Shown: positions 1-8,278, counted from the stretch's first letter. The stretch: DNA of 64,000 bases from Thermoplasmata archaeon (GCA_021806165.1 JAJZXY010000010.1:1-64000); one strand, 5' to 3'. Notes: generated by a model not told the origin, from the sequence alone. Program-made: numbers and translations.

Positions 1-38
1 AATCAGAGGGCGCTATCAGTAGCCAGATAGGCTCGGAT

Positions 39-125
39 GGGCCCATAGATCAGTGGATGCATCTGCCACTATAGATCGCCGCCTTCGCAAGGCGGAGGCC
101 GCGGGTTCAAATCCCGCTGGGTCCA
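39..125 (+). tRNA. tRNA-Ala (anticodon CGC) with a probable D-loop intron
   Basis: The acceptor stem pairs GGGCCCA (39-45) with TGGGTCC (118-124), followed by discriminator A125. The anticodon stem is CCGCC/GGCGG (79-83/91-95) around the loop TTCGCAA, giving anticodon CGC at 86-88. The T arm is GCGGG-TTCAAAT-CCCGC (101-117). The D stem GATC (48-51)/GATC (74-77) encloses 22 bases instead of the usual 8-10, so about 13-14 bases appear to be an insert. Removing 59-72 restores a normal D loop AGTGGATA. CCA is not encoded apart from the discriminator region. No other defect is visible in the cloverleaf. Confidence 0.88.
59..72 (+). other. Candidate 14-nt tRNA intron in the D loop
   Basis: A relaxed bulge-helix-bulge can be drawn: outer helix GATC/GATC, central helix AGTGG (52-56)/CCACT (66-70), and 3-nt bulges ATG (57-59) and ATA (71-73). 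Cutting after the second bulge base removes 59-72. The inner helix is weak (one C-G pair), so this is closer to a bulge-helix-loop. A rival explanation is a duplication, because ATAGATC occurs at both 45-51 and 71-77. Confidence 0.55.
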
Positions 126-130
126 TACCC

Positions 131-135
131 TTTTT
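131..135 (+). terminator. T-tract terminator after tRNA-Ala
   Basis: A run of five T (131-135) lies 5 bases after the tRNA 3' end, which fits archaeal intrinsic termination on short T-tracts. Confidence 0.4.
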
Positions 136-187
136 AGTATGGATAAACGAAATGACCATAAATATAGATTACATTGGAAGAGATTTG

Positions 188-207
188 AGATGAGCGAATC
201 CTCATCT
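188..207. repeat. Small inverted repeat between tRNA-Ala and the IS element
   Basis: AGATGAG (188-194) and CTCATCT (201-207) form a perfect 7-bp stem with a 6-base loop. No gene is visible in 126-248. The hairpin could be a terminator or chance. Confidence 0.35.
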
Positions 208-248
208 TAATCTGGTAAAAATGAGCGCCATTTCTCTTGACCAGTAGT

Positions 249-1459
249 GTCACGAATCCTGTGTAAGCACGGGATACCTCACGTCAAACATTTCCTGAAT
301 CTCTTCCCTGCAGGCAGCGAATCCGTTCAGTGTTCTGTTCGACCAGTTGCTGTTCAACTCAATGACTCTTGAGTATATGATTTTTACAGCACTGTCTTCC
401 GTTGGAAGGGAATCGATGATATTGATTCTCCTCCTCACCGCCCTGTTCATCCTCTCTATGATGTTCGTGCTCCGTATGGATCTCCTGATTGCCTCGGGAT
501 AGCCGTAATACCTTGTCAGCACGTCGAAACTCCTTTCCAGTGCATATACCATCTTAGGATACCGTTTGTTCCAGCTGCCGCTGAATGACTTGAACCGCTT
601 ACCTGCCTCTTCCCTCGAAGAGGCATTGAACACCGTCTTCAGCTCCATGGTGACGGTGTACCTGTCCGATGCCCTCACCTTCGACAGTGCATTCCTCATT
701 GCATGCACTGTGCAGGACTGGAAGTCAGAGCGTGGATACTGCCGTTTCACGCTCTCCTCAATGCCTGAGAGCGCATCGGCAACGAATAGGAGCACCTCAG
801 CTGCTTCTCTTCTCTTCAAATCACTGAGTATTGATTCCCGGCCTGTTGATGATTCAGTCGGATTGAGCCAGAAACCGGGTATCTCCTCATGGCCTTCGTC
901 GTCAATGCCGAGTGCGAAGTGCACACACTCCTTCTCGACAGTCCCCCTTCTCATGTTGAAGAAAATGGCATCGATCATGATGGCTGTGTACCGCTGCTTC
1001 AGCGGCCTGCCATGCCACTTGTCGATGTCCTCGACAAGGACATCGGTCAACCTTGAGATTGTGGAACGGGAGTAGCTGTGGTGGAACAGCTCCTCCAGTA
1101 TGCCTTCAATCTTCCTTGCACTGATGCCCTTCGCATACATGGCATCGATGGAATGTAATGCCAGTGTACCGCTGCCATGGCTGGAAGATTTGTGTCCTGA
1201 AGGTGCCTTCCCTGTCCCTTGGCACTCTCAAGTCGCCTATGTGCCCGTACTTTGTTGTCAGGTCCCTGCAATAATGGCCGTTCCTGGTGCCATTGGACTG
1301 TTCCAGGAACACATCCCGTTCGATTCCCATTATACGCTCAAGCTCTTATTTCACGACTCTTTTAATGGCTGAGTCCAGTCCTGTTTCGATATCCTCCATG
1401 ACTTACACTCTCCAAGTGCGTCCTGGAGATATCCTTTGCTTCTACACAGAATTTATGAC
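249..1459 (-). mobile_element. Decayed IS256-family (mutator-type) insertion sequence
   Basis: The transposase pseudogene is bounded by imperfect terminal inverted repeats. The left end begins GTCACGAATCCTGTGTA (249-265), and the reverse complement of the right end begins GTCATAAATTCTGTGTA (1459-1443), 14 of 17 matching. The similarity continues inward to about 280 and 1426 with gaps (GGGATACCTC against AGGATATCTC). The transposase stop codon lies inside the left repeat. No clear target-site duplication is seen in the flanks, which fits an old insertion. The element is about 1.2 kb, slightly short for the family. It lies about 120 bases from a tRNA gene. Confidence 0.7.
250..1399 (-). pseudogene. 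IS256-family transposase, broken by a stop and a frameshift
   Basis: The main open frame (250-1140) carries the mutator-type DDE core: Asp in AIMIDAIFFN, Asp in LLFVADALSG and Glu in STNIIERMNR. The conserved N-terminal part (RDLTTKYGHIGDLRVPRDRE) is in another frame (1106-1330). The two join at about 1161-1166, where TACACT-G-GCATTA requires skipping one base. Upstream, an ATG at 1399-1397 starts MEDIETGLDS, and this is cut by an in-frame TAA at 1348-1346 before RIMGIERDVF. The reconstructed length is about 383 codons, near the family norm. It is inactive unless both defects are sequencing errors. Confidence 0.85.
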
Positions 1460-1800
1460 TCTATCTTCATACCATTCGCGGAAGGTTACCGTTGGATAGC
1501 ACCATACGCTGTCCCGAAGAAGGACGGAACGGATAGGGTGAGGCTGATTGCATTCGGTCCCGGAGTTCTTCTGGGAATTCTTTCCGCCTTCGGTGGAGGT
1601 GTGCTAAGATTCGGCGGAGTCTCCGGACTGTTCGGCCCCTCTTTGCATGGATGGTAGACCAAAGGATGCTGACAAGCACTATACCGCCGTTCTACTACCT
1701 TTCATCGGGAATGCTCACAGTGGTCACATTTATCCCCTGCACATGCAGCATATGCCTCGCGCTGGAGTGGATCGGCAGGCCGTTTCCTGAGTACAAGTAA
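1460..1800 (+). pseudogene. Remnant of a membrane protein gene, C-terminal part
   Basis: Just outside the IS right end, one frame reads a hydrophobic, glycine-rich segment (GVLLGILSAFGGGV) and stops with TAG at 1655-1657. A second frame from ATG 1651 continues with another hydrophobic stretch (SGMLTVVTFIPCTCSICLAL) and ends at TAA 1798-1800. Together they look like the last helices of a multi-spanning transporter or permease that lost its 5' end and suffered a frameshift. The family cannot be named. The IS insertion may have truncated it. Bases 1801-1892 hold nothing recognisable. Confidence 0.35.
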
Positions 1801-1892
1801 GGGGTCCAGCCGACCTGGACAGGTTATACGCGGCAGGAAGGGGTGAGGGCGTCCGATGCGAAGCAGTACAGAATTCCCGTGCCACCAGCAAC

Positions 1893-2924
1893 CTAAGCAG
1901 TCAGCGACTCGGCAAGCCTGATTCTATCCCCGGAAATTTCTGCCTCCACGCCTACGGGTATCGGGAAATAGGGGTCGGTGTGGCCGAAATCCAGGCCAGC
2001 CGCCAGCGGTTTATCTCCACAGCCGAACTCCACGCGCATCACCCTTGCTATCCTCTCCATAACATCATTGCGCTGCTTCGGGCTGTATCCCCTGAACCTG
2101 CCGAACGCCATGCCTGCGGATGCCTCAAGAAAGCCCATGATGCCCAGGTTGCGAACGTAGCGCTCGACTGTAAGGGGAGATGGCGTCTCTTCCGAAGTTT
2201 CCAGAAGGATGAGAGCGCCATCGAAATCCTCGGCGCTCTTCAGCCATGGAGTACCCCTGAGCGAATCGACTGTTTCAATGCATCCGGCAAATATTCTTCC
2301 CTTCATGCTTTCGCCAACAATCCACTGCCATTTAGGCGACCTTTTCTTCCTGTTGACTGAACCCGTGGCACCCTTCCCCCTCCAGTCAGGATAACCCTCC
2401 GAATATGAGCGGTAGCGCTCCATTGACAGCCCGGCACTGTCTGACATGAGCATCCCGCGCCAGTAGGATGTAAATGTATCGGGAAAGTTTGACATCTGTG
2501 CAAAACCGGCCATCATGGCACCGCCGTAGATTGAACAGACCTTTCTGCTCCAGAGGAAGACTGTTATTGTCGTGCAGTCTGAAAATCCGCAGAATACTTT
2601 CGCGTCTCTTCTCGGCAGTTCAGGGTCGAGGTGATTCAGTATTCTGACGGATTCGTCGCCGCCTATGGTGCTGATTATGCCCCTTATAGCCGGATCGGCA
2701 AGTGCCGTGTTGATGTCCTCAGCCCTGTATTCCGGGTGGAGGTACCCCTCCTCAGGAGATGACATTGCGTGGGGGAACAGCACAGGGTTAAGGCCAAGAC
2801 TCTCTCTTATGTTGTCCATCCCCCTTGAGACAAGCACCGGGAAGAGTGAAGCAATTGTCCTGGAAGGTGAGACAACGGCAACGCTGTCACCCTGCCTGAG
2901 CCTGGCGGGCTTCTTCCACTCCAT
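1893..2924 (-). CDS. S66-family LD-carboxypeptidase (LdcA/MccF-like)
   Basis: This is a serine peptidase of family S66, whose members cleave L,D- or related amide bonds in muropeptides (LdcA) or detoxify microcin C (MccF). The N-terminus KPARLRQGDSVAVVSPS is typical. GGDESVRILNHLD precedes the nucleophile-elbow-like FCGFSDCT. The likely charge-relay Glu and His are in LLETSEE and DFGHTDP. The open frame extends to 2999, but ATG at 2924 (MEWKKPARL) fits the family start, giving 343 residues. It follows the M55 aminopeptidase on the same strand with 55 bases between, probably as an operon. The host has no murein, so the substrates are probably scavenged peptides or peptide antibiotics; this is inferred. 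Confidence 0.88.
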   Translation of the reverse strand: MEWKKPARLRQGDSVAVVSPSRTIASLFPVLVSRGMDNIRESLGLNPVLFPHAMSSPEEGYLHPEYRAEDINTALADPAIRGIISTIGGDESVRILNHLDPELPRRDAKVFCGFSDCTTITVFLWSRKVCSIYGGAMMAGFAQMSNFPDTFTSYWRGMLMSDSAGLSMERYRSYSEGYPDWRGKGATGSVNRKKRSPKWQWIVGESMKGRIFAGCIETVDSLRGTPWLKSAEDFDGALILLETSEETPSPLTVERYVRNLGIMGFLEASAGMAFGRFRGYSPKQRNDVMERIARVMRVEFGCGDKPLAAGLDFGHTDPYFPIPVGVEAEISGDRIRLAESLTA

Positions 2925-2979
2925 GCGCCGGTCAGTGTTCTGATGCTTATTAAACTGACATGGAATTCTGTGTGCATGA

Positions 2980-3816
2980 TCATAGGGAGCTTTCAACACC
3001 CATCGAGCAGTAGGAGAGTATCTGCATCATCCTGAACCCGTCGGATGCGGAGGAGGTGCGGAATTTCAGGGTGTAGCCATCCGTCCGCTCCACTCCAGGC
3101 AGCATCTCTCCCACATCTGCGTAAACAGAGCGCTTCATCTCGAATGTGAATTCAAGCCTGCTGCCCATATTCAGCGGTCTGGCACCGCCGCCTGACAGTT
3201 TTTTGACAGAGGATGAAACAGCCCTGCTCACACCGGGGCGCAGGCTCTCAAGCGAGTCATATGCTGAACTCCAGTAGCCGGAGGATTCCTTGAGCTGCAC
3301 ATACTCTGCCCAGGGGGTTCTTGACACTACATCCCCCTTCAGCTTGTCGTCACCAGCCACCAGGATTACAGGGACTCCCGACTCACCTGCAACCAGGGAG
3401 CAGAGCAGATATTCACTTGCAGCCTCGCCGTTGACAAGAATCCTGTGGAAGGAGTCGCCGTCATAGGTGTGGTCGAAACTCGAATGCGCAATTCCTGCAG
3501 CAGAATGGTAGCCTATGAGGGCAATGCCGTTGAAGCTGCCGTCCACCCCATAGACCATGTCAAGCGGCCTTATTCCGCCCTTCACGAGTCTGACAAAAGG
3601 AGGCATCTCTTTGTAGAGCAGATTGGTCATGTCTCCGTGTGCATCCTCAACGACTATCTCCTCAACGCCGGCCCTGTGATACTCCTCGGCAAAGAGCGAT
3701 GCGCAGCGGGTCATGGTGAGCCTACCCTCCTGGTACTTGGGCTCGGAACGCGCATCCCCTCCCGTGTGGAATATATCAGGTATCCCTTCCATGTCCACCG
3801 AAATCATTACCTTCAT
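2980..3816 (-). CDS. dppA: M55-family D-aminopeptidase (DppA-like)
   Basis: DppA-type enzymes are zinc aminopeptidases that release D-amino acids from short peptides. The 278-residue protein has the family metal ligands: MISVDMEGI near the N-terminus (Asp, Glu), VVEDAHGDM (Asp, His) at about residue 59 and LIGYHSAAG at about residue 102. The length is normal for the family. It is the first gene of a two-gene minus-strand unit with the S66 peptidase. This suggests joint breakdown of D-amino-acid-containing peptides such as bacterial cell-wall fragments. Identification is firm and the physiological substrate is inferred. Confidence 0.92.
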   Translation of the reverse strand: MKVMISVDMEGIPDIFHTGGDARSEPKYQEGRLTMTRCASLFAEEYHRAGVEEIVVEDAHGDMTNLLYKEMPPFVRLVKGGIRPLDMVYGVDGSFNGIALIGYHSAAGIAHSSFDHTYDGDSFHRILVNGEAASEYLLCSLVAGESGVPVILVAGDDKLKGDVVSRTPWAEYVQLKESSGYWSSAYDSLESLRPGVSRAVSSSVKKLSGGGARPLNMGSRLEFTFEMKRSVYADVGEMLPGVERTDGYTLKFRTSSASDGFRMMQILSYCSMGVESSL

Positions 3817-3950
3817 GATCGGCAGTTAGCAGCCTGCAGTTATTAACTTATTACTTCAAAAATCGCGAACTGCCACCGTGAAACAGGTGATTTCTGCCAT
3901 TCAGACATGCCCCCTGGGAAGCTGGCGCTGTGAGTGGATATCCGGGTAAG

Positions 3951-3960
3951 ATTTAAATTA
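3951..3960 (+). promoter_or_regulatory. TATA box for the 3983 gene
   Basis: ATTTAAATTA is centred about 28 bases before the GTG at 3983. This places the transcription start at or next to the start codon (leaderless). Confidence 0.6.
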
Positions 3961-3982
3961 CGCCTTTGTCCCTCTCACCCCT

Positions 3983-5584
3983 GTGTTTGACAAAAGCGAC
4001 GACATGAAACTGAGCGCCGTGCTTCCTTACCAGGTTGCCTCATTCATTTTCACCGCTACGCTCGCTTCAGACGGGAATCACATCAGGCTCCTTGACTATT
4101 CGGAACGCAACCACCCTCTTGGCAGCCTTGATACGGAGGATGCGCTGACAGACCTCTTCGTCCCGATGAAGCTCCCATCAGCGAGGGAATACCAGGAGCT
4201 GTCGGCATTTTCATCTCTCTCGAGCGAGGCGGCCGAGAAGCTTATGGGCTCTGTCAGGAGGCATCCGGAGGAGGATGAGTATGACTGGATGCTCTATGAG
4301 ATTTTCAAGAGGAAGGTGAGAACGCTTTCATTCGAGGAAGCTGTGAAAATCACATTCCTCAAACTCGCCTCAGTCAGAGGGGTGGTTGTGAATGAAGGAG
4401 AAGAGCAGGGGTGCAGAGCAGATGTTTCAGTCTACGCTCTTCTCAAGTGTACTGATGGCAGTGGGCACATGATCAGCCCGGTAGTCAACATAGTGGTTCT
4501 GATTGAAAGGATGGGGGCCGTGAGCGGCAACGGAAGTATGCCTTTGCTTCCAGTAGACTTCAGGTACATGCGTCTGAAGGATGGCCTGGGTGAGGAACTT
4601 CTGCAGAAGAGGGTCATTCATATGTTCAATGAGCGGTTCGTGGAGAGGCTTGCAGCTGCGCTTCAAGCAGGTCCCGCCCCGATCCCCACGAGGCCTCTCC
4701 TGGGAAAGACATATAAGGTGTTCTCCTCCGCTCTTGACTCATTCAGCAGATTCTCACCAGATCCGCTGTCATCCTTTGCGGAGGGCAGAAGGGGCGGAAA
4801 GGAGCAGGTGCTGGTTGCGCTCTACCTCCTGAACCTTCTCTTCGTCGACTACGACAGGTTCGAGAGGGCGGAGGAGGAGCTCTATGACCCGTCTTTTGTG
4901 GAGAAGAGGCTTCGCAAGGTGCTTACATTCAATGAAACATCCACCGTGACGTATGTTGCACCTGGAAGCACCGTTACGATAGACGATTATTCAGACCCGG
5001 ATGTCAGGGTACATGTTGCAGAGGCACTGGGCGGTTCAGGCGAGGAGGCGGACCATAATCTGGGCGGCCCGAGGGATGAGATAGCATACCATACACTGAT
5101 TCTCTCGGCCGTGTCCTCGAGGAACAGCGTGCTGAATCGGTACCAGAATGAACTTATGGAATCGCTCAGAACAGATGGAGGCACAGGAGCGAAATTCATA
5201 TCCAACGCCGCGAGGATCAGGCAGGTTGTTGAGAAGGCAATCACTGAATTCTCACTGAACTCGCTCGGCATGTTCCAGTCGGCCGAACTTGAGGACGAAT
5301 ACGAGCAGATTCTTGCAGCGAATGCGGGCAATGACATACTTGTCCGATTCAGGCAGAATGTTGACTTCTACGGCAGGTATGCGGTCGACGAACAGCAGCT
5401 CAGGCTTATATCGGAGCAGAGTGCGAAGCTTGACGAGGAGAAGCTGGTGCTCAACGAGCTGAGAGATGTTCTTAGGCACATAAACGAGAGCAACATGAGG
5501 AGCGAGCGGCTGACGCGGGTTCTGATACTCCTTTCAGCTGCCTCAATAATCATAGCCCTCCTTCTTAGCATTCACCTGCTATGA
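3983..5584 (+). CDS. Unknown tail-anchored protein
   Basis: The 533-residue protein has no family that I recognise. The GTG start is supported by the TATA box at the leaderless distance. Most of it is soluble and mixed in composition. Residues from about 450 to 505 are charged and heptad-like (SEQSAKLDEEKLVLNELRDV), suggesting a coiled coil. The last 22 residues (LILLSAASIIIALLLSIHLL) form a single membrane helix with no residues beyond it, so the protein is probably tail-anchored with its bulk in the cytoplasm. There is no N-terminal signal peptide. It stands alone, divergent from dppA and convergent with the thiolase. Composition is like its neighbours. No function is proposed. Confidence 0.85.
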   Translation: MFDKSDDMKLSAVLPYQVASFIFTATLASDGNHIRLLDYSERNHPLGSLDTEDALTDLFVPMKLPSAREYQELSAFSSLSSEAAEKLMGSVRRHPEEDEYDWMLYEIFKRKVRTLSFEEAVKITFLKLASVRGVVVNEGEEQGCRADVSVYALLKCTDGSGHMISPVVNIVVLIERMGAVSGNGSMPLLPVDFRYMRLKDGLGEELLQKRVIHMFNERFVERLAAALQAGPAPIPTRPLLGKTYKVFSSALDSFSRFSPDPLSSFAEGRRGGKEQVLVALYLLNLLFVDYDRFERAEEELYDPSFVEKRLRKVLTFNETSTVTYVAPGSTVTIDDYSDPDVRVHVAEALGGSGEEADHNLGGPRDEIAYHTLILSAVSSRNSVLNRYQNELMESLRTDGGTGAKFISNAARIRQVVEKAITEFSLNSLGMFQSAELEDEYEQILAANAGNDILVRFRQNVDFYGRYAVDEQQLRLISEQSAKLDEEKLVLNELRDVLRHINESNMRSERLTRVLILLSAASIIIALLLSIHLL

Positions 5585-5655
5585 CAGACTGTGGCACCCA
5601 GGGAAGCATAGATTCCAGCATCCACCCCGATGCGGCCTGGTGGAAAGACAATACG

Positions 5656-5759
5656 CCTCAGGAAAAGATGTGACTTTGCAACCTTTGAACAAGGAGGCTC
5701 TTCCGATCCTGGTTGCCGGGGTTCTGATACGGAACCATTGTCCCTCTCTTTTCCTGAGG
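5656..5759. repeat. Structured intergenic element closed by a 13-bp inverted repeat
   Basis: CCTCAGGAAAAGA (5656-5668) is a perfect reverse complement of TCTTTTCCTGAGG (5747-5759). Inside lie two further complementary pairs: GCAACC with GGTTGC, and GGTTC with GAACC around a short loop. The fold would be a three-way junction of about 104 bases. It sits between the convergent ends of the 3983 gene and the thiolase. It may be a non-coding RNA, a two-sided 3'-end structure or a small MITE-like element. No flanking duplication is seen and the strand is unknown. Confidence 0.5.
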
Positions 5760-5852
5760 TGGTCTGTATATGGTCTGACAGTTACTTAGCAGGATTGTAG
5801 TTATCCTGGGGAGAGTAAGTATTCCGGACTGCAGAGGCATTCATATGCTGGT

Positions 5853-7037
5853 TCAGCATGCCTCCAGCACCATGGAGTATCCCTGTCCCCCTCCCACGCA
5901 CAGCGCCGCAACGCCCTTCTTCCCGCTGCCGCGTGGCAGCATTCGGGCGAGTGTTCCGGCAATCCTCCCGCCAGTGGCGCCCAGCGGATGGCCCAGTGCA
6001 ATGGCACCGCCCCTGATGTTCATCCTCTCCTCCCCGATGCCGAGCTCCCTGGCGGCATTCAGCGCCACGACTGCGAATGCCTCGTTGATTTCCCAGACGT
6101 CTATGTCATCGGCGGAGAGGCCGGCCCTTTCAAGCGACTTCCTTGCTGCGGGAACGACTGCTGCTCCCATGATGGAAGGGTTCACAGCTGCCCATCCGAA
6201 GGAAACTATCCGCGCCAGCGGCCTTGCGCCTGTCTCTTCAACCATCCTGCCCGACATGATGGTAACTAGAGAGGCGCCTGCATTGAGCGGGGATGAATTG
6301 CCTGCTGTCACCAGCCCATCCTCCATGAAGGCCGGAGGGAGTCTGCGCAGCGCTTCCATCGATGTATCCCTGCGCATGCTCTGGTCCGTGTCGACAGTCA
6401 TACTCCCCTCGGCTGTTTCGACTGTCAGCGGAAGTATCTCCCCTTTGAAGTAGCCCTCGTCATATGCACGAGCCGCAAGTGTGTGGCTCCTCAGCGAATA
6501 TGCATCCATCTCCTCCCTTCCGATGCCCGCCTTCCTGGCGAGCTTCTCGGCGGTGAGGCCCATGTAGTAGCCCGTCTTCATGTCGTACCTGGCAAACCGC
6601 TCATCCTCCAGAAGAGCGTCGCAGAGCCTATTGGAAAGGCGCGGGACGTGCGTCATGTGCTCCATTCCCGCGGCCATGACCACATCGGCATTCCCCGTCA
6701 TTATCTCCATGGCGCCTATCGAGATGGCGTTGAGTGACGATGAGCATGCGCGGTCGACAGCCATGGATGGCACGGTTTCAGGCAGACCGGCAAGGAAGAC
6801 CGGGTGCCTGCCGCCGAATGTCCAGTTCTCATCCCTCTGGTATGCGCAGCCGACAATGAAATCATCGACCCTGCCCCCCTCCAGTCCCGTGCCATCCACT
6901 GCATCGGAAACAAGTGCGGCAAGTGCCCTGTCCATTCGAATAGAGTTGAATAGATCCTTCTCCGGCTGGTTCGGCCTGGATCTGGTGAAGGCCGTGCGCC
7001 TGAACCCTGCTATGTATGCTTCCGGGTTACCGGACAT
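5853..7037 (-). CDS. Thiolase (acetyl-CoA acetyltransferase family)
   Basis: Thiolases cleave 3-ketoacyl-CoA with CoA or condense two acetyl-CoA. The 394-residue protein has the nucleophile Cys98 in DRACSSSLNA, the NEAFA motif (INEAFAV), His350 in ALGHPLGATGG and the second catalytic Cys380 in LCVGGGQG. All key residues are intact. The domain order and length match bacterial-type thiolase, in contrast to the archaeal SCPx-like thiolase partnered with a DUF35 protein; no DUF35 gene is nearby. It could serve fatty-acid or amino-acid breakdown, which would fit the ETF elsewhere in the window. It ends about 94 bases from the structured element. Confidence 0.93.
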   Translation of the reverse strand: MSGNPEAYIAGFRRTAFTRSRPNQPEKDLFNSIRMDRALAALVSDAVDGTGLEGGRVDDFIVGCAYQRDENWTFGGRHPVFLAGLPETVPSMAVDRACSSSLNAISIGAMEIMTGNADVVMAAGMEHMTHVPRLSNRLCDALLEDERFARYDMKTGYYMGLTAEKLARKAGIGREEMDAYSLRSHTLAARAYDEGYFKGEILPLTVETAEGSMTVDTDQSMRRDTSMEALRRLPPAFMEDGLVTAGNSSPLNAGASLVTIMSGRMVEETGARPLARIVSFGWAAVNPSIMGAAVVPAARKSLERAGLSADDIDVWEINEAFAVVALNAARELGIGEERMNIRGGAIALGHPLGATGGRIAGTLARMLPRGSGKKGVAALCVGGGQGYSMVLEAC

Positions 7038-7064
7038 GCTTCCTACCGATTGTATCGAACAGTT

Positions 7065-8258
7065 TTACTGACTTAAGTGTTTGCCGCCGGTCCCTGGATT
7101 CAGCGGCACATCCTGCGATGCCATCTCCCTGTATTCCACCCTCAGGGAGTCCAGCGGAAGCAGCTTTCCACTTCGCTTCACGAACCAGTAATCCCAGCCG
7201 TTTGAACGCTCACGTCCCTGCAGCATGGCAGAGATACGGTGAATGCTCCCCCGCTCGCCGTCTGCGGTCACCGAGGCATCTGCGTTGACGCGCGCCTTCC
7301 TGCCCCCGTCTTCGGAATAGAGTATTTCGCCCGGGCGAACCATTCCGCTTTCAAGGAGTGCACCGAATGGCACCCTCTTCAGCTCCCGCCTGGAGGGATA
7401 CAGGTCAAGAACTTCGCCGCCAAGCGGCGGAGAGCGTTCGGCCAATGATTCAATGCGCCCTGCTGCCACCTCCACATATCTCTCCTCACGCTCTATACCA
7501 ATCCACCTGCGGCCGAGCGTCTGGCAAACGGCGGCAGTGGTCCCCGTCCCGAGGAATGGATCCAGAACAGTGTCTCCGGGCCTGGTTGATGACAGAACCA
7601 CCCTGTAGAGAAGTGCCTCTGGCTTCTGGGTTGAGTGTGCCTTTATGCCCCCTTCACGGATTCGTTCGCCGCCTCCGCAAATGGGTATATGCCAGTCGCT
7701 CCTCATCTGCAGTCCCTCATTGAGCGACTTCAGGTCCCAGTAGTTGAACGTGTAACCGGATGACTTCCCGCGTTTTGCCCATATCAGCGTCTCATGAGCG
7801 TTGGCAAAGCGCGCACCACGGAAGTTTGGCATCGGATTGGTCTTCACCCACACCACGTCATTCAATATCCAGTAGCCGAGGTCCTGCATGATCTTCCCGA
7901 TCCTGAATATATTGTGATAGGTCCCGATTACCCATATTGAACCGTTCTCCCTGAGCACCCTCCTGCACTCCGTCAGCCATGAGGTTGTGAAGGCATCATA
8001 CTCACTGAAGGATGAAAACCTGTCCCATCCGTCGTTCACGGCATCCACCACGCTGTCATCTGGCCTTCTCAGCTCTCCCTCCAGCTGCAGGTTGTACGGA
8101 GGGTCTGCGAATATCATGTCGGCGCTGCCGTCGCCCAAGGAGCCGAGCGCTTCAATGACATCGCCATGGAGGATCGTGCCGCTGCCCGCCTCTCTGCTGA
8201 GGACGCCGCCATGCCTGCCGGAGCCGCCGCGACCGCTGCAGGAAATTTTATTCGGCAT
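7065..8258 (-). CDS. CcrM/HinfI-type adenine DNA methyltransferase
   Basis: This beta-class methyltransferase has the catalytic DPPY motif (MIFADPPYNLQ) before the AdoMet-binding motif (DPFLGTGTTAAV). After about residue 280 comes a second domain (RVPFGALLESGMVRPGE ... GSIHRISAMLQGRERSNGW) that matches the C-terminal extension of CcrM/M.HinfI enzymes, which methylate adenine in GANTC. The ORF reaches 8306, but ATG at 8258 (MPNKISCSG) lies 26 bases after a TATA box, so it is preferred. No endonuclease gene is adjacent, so it looks like an orphan methylase with a possible regulatory or protective role. GANTC specificity is inferred by homology. Confidence 0.9.
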   Translation of the reverse strand: MPNKISCSGRGGSGRHGGVLSREAGSGTILHGDVIEALGSLGDGSADMIFADPPYNLQLEGELRRPDDSVVDAVNDGWDRFSSFSEYDAFTTSWLTECRRVLRENGSIWVIGTYHNIFRIGKIMQDLGYWILNDVVWVKTNPMPNFRGARFANAHETLIWAKRGKSSGYTFNYWDLKSLNEGLQMRSDWHIPICGGGERIREGGIKAHSTQKPEALLYRVVLSSTRPGDTVLDPFLGTGTTAAVCQTLGRRWIGIEREERYVEVAAGRIESLAERSPPLGGEVLDLYPSRRELKRVPFGALLESGMVRPGEILYSEDGGRKARVNADASVTADGERGSIHRISAMLQGRERSNGWDYWFVKRSGKLLPLDSLRVEYREMASQDVPLNPGTGGKHLSQ

Positions 8259-8278
8259 ATGGAGTGCAAGTGCACAAT

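Noticed and set aside
566-1075. 169-residue plus-strand ORF
   Set aside because: Antisense shadow of the transposase pseudogene.
5656-5759. Reading the 13-bp inverted repeat as a CRISPR-like or IS end
   Set aside because: Only one pair is present, no target duplication is seen, and there is no transposase.
5845-6453. 202-residue plus-strand ORF
   Set aside because: Antisense to the thiolase, whose motifs are complete.
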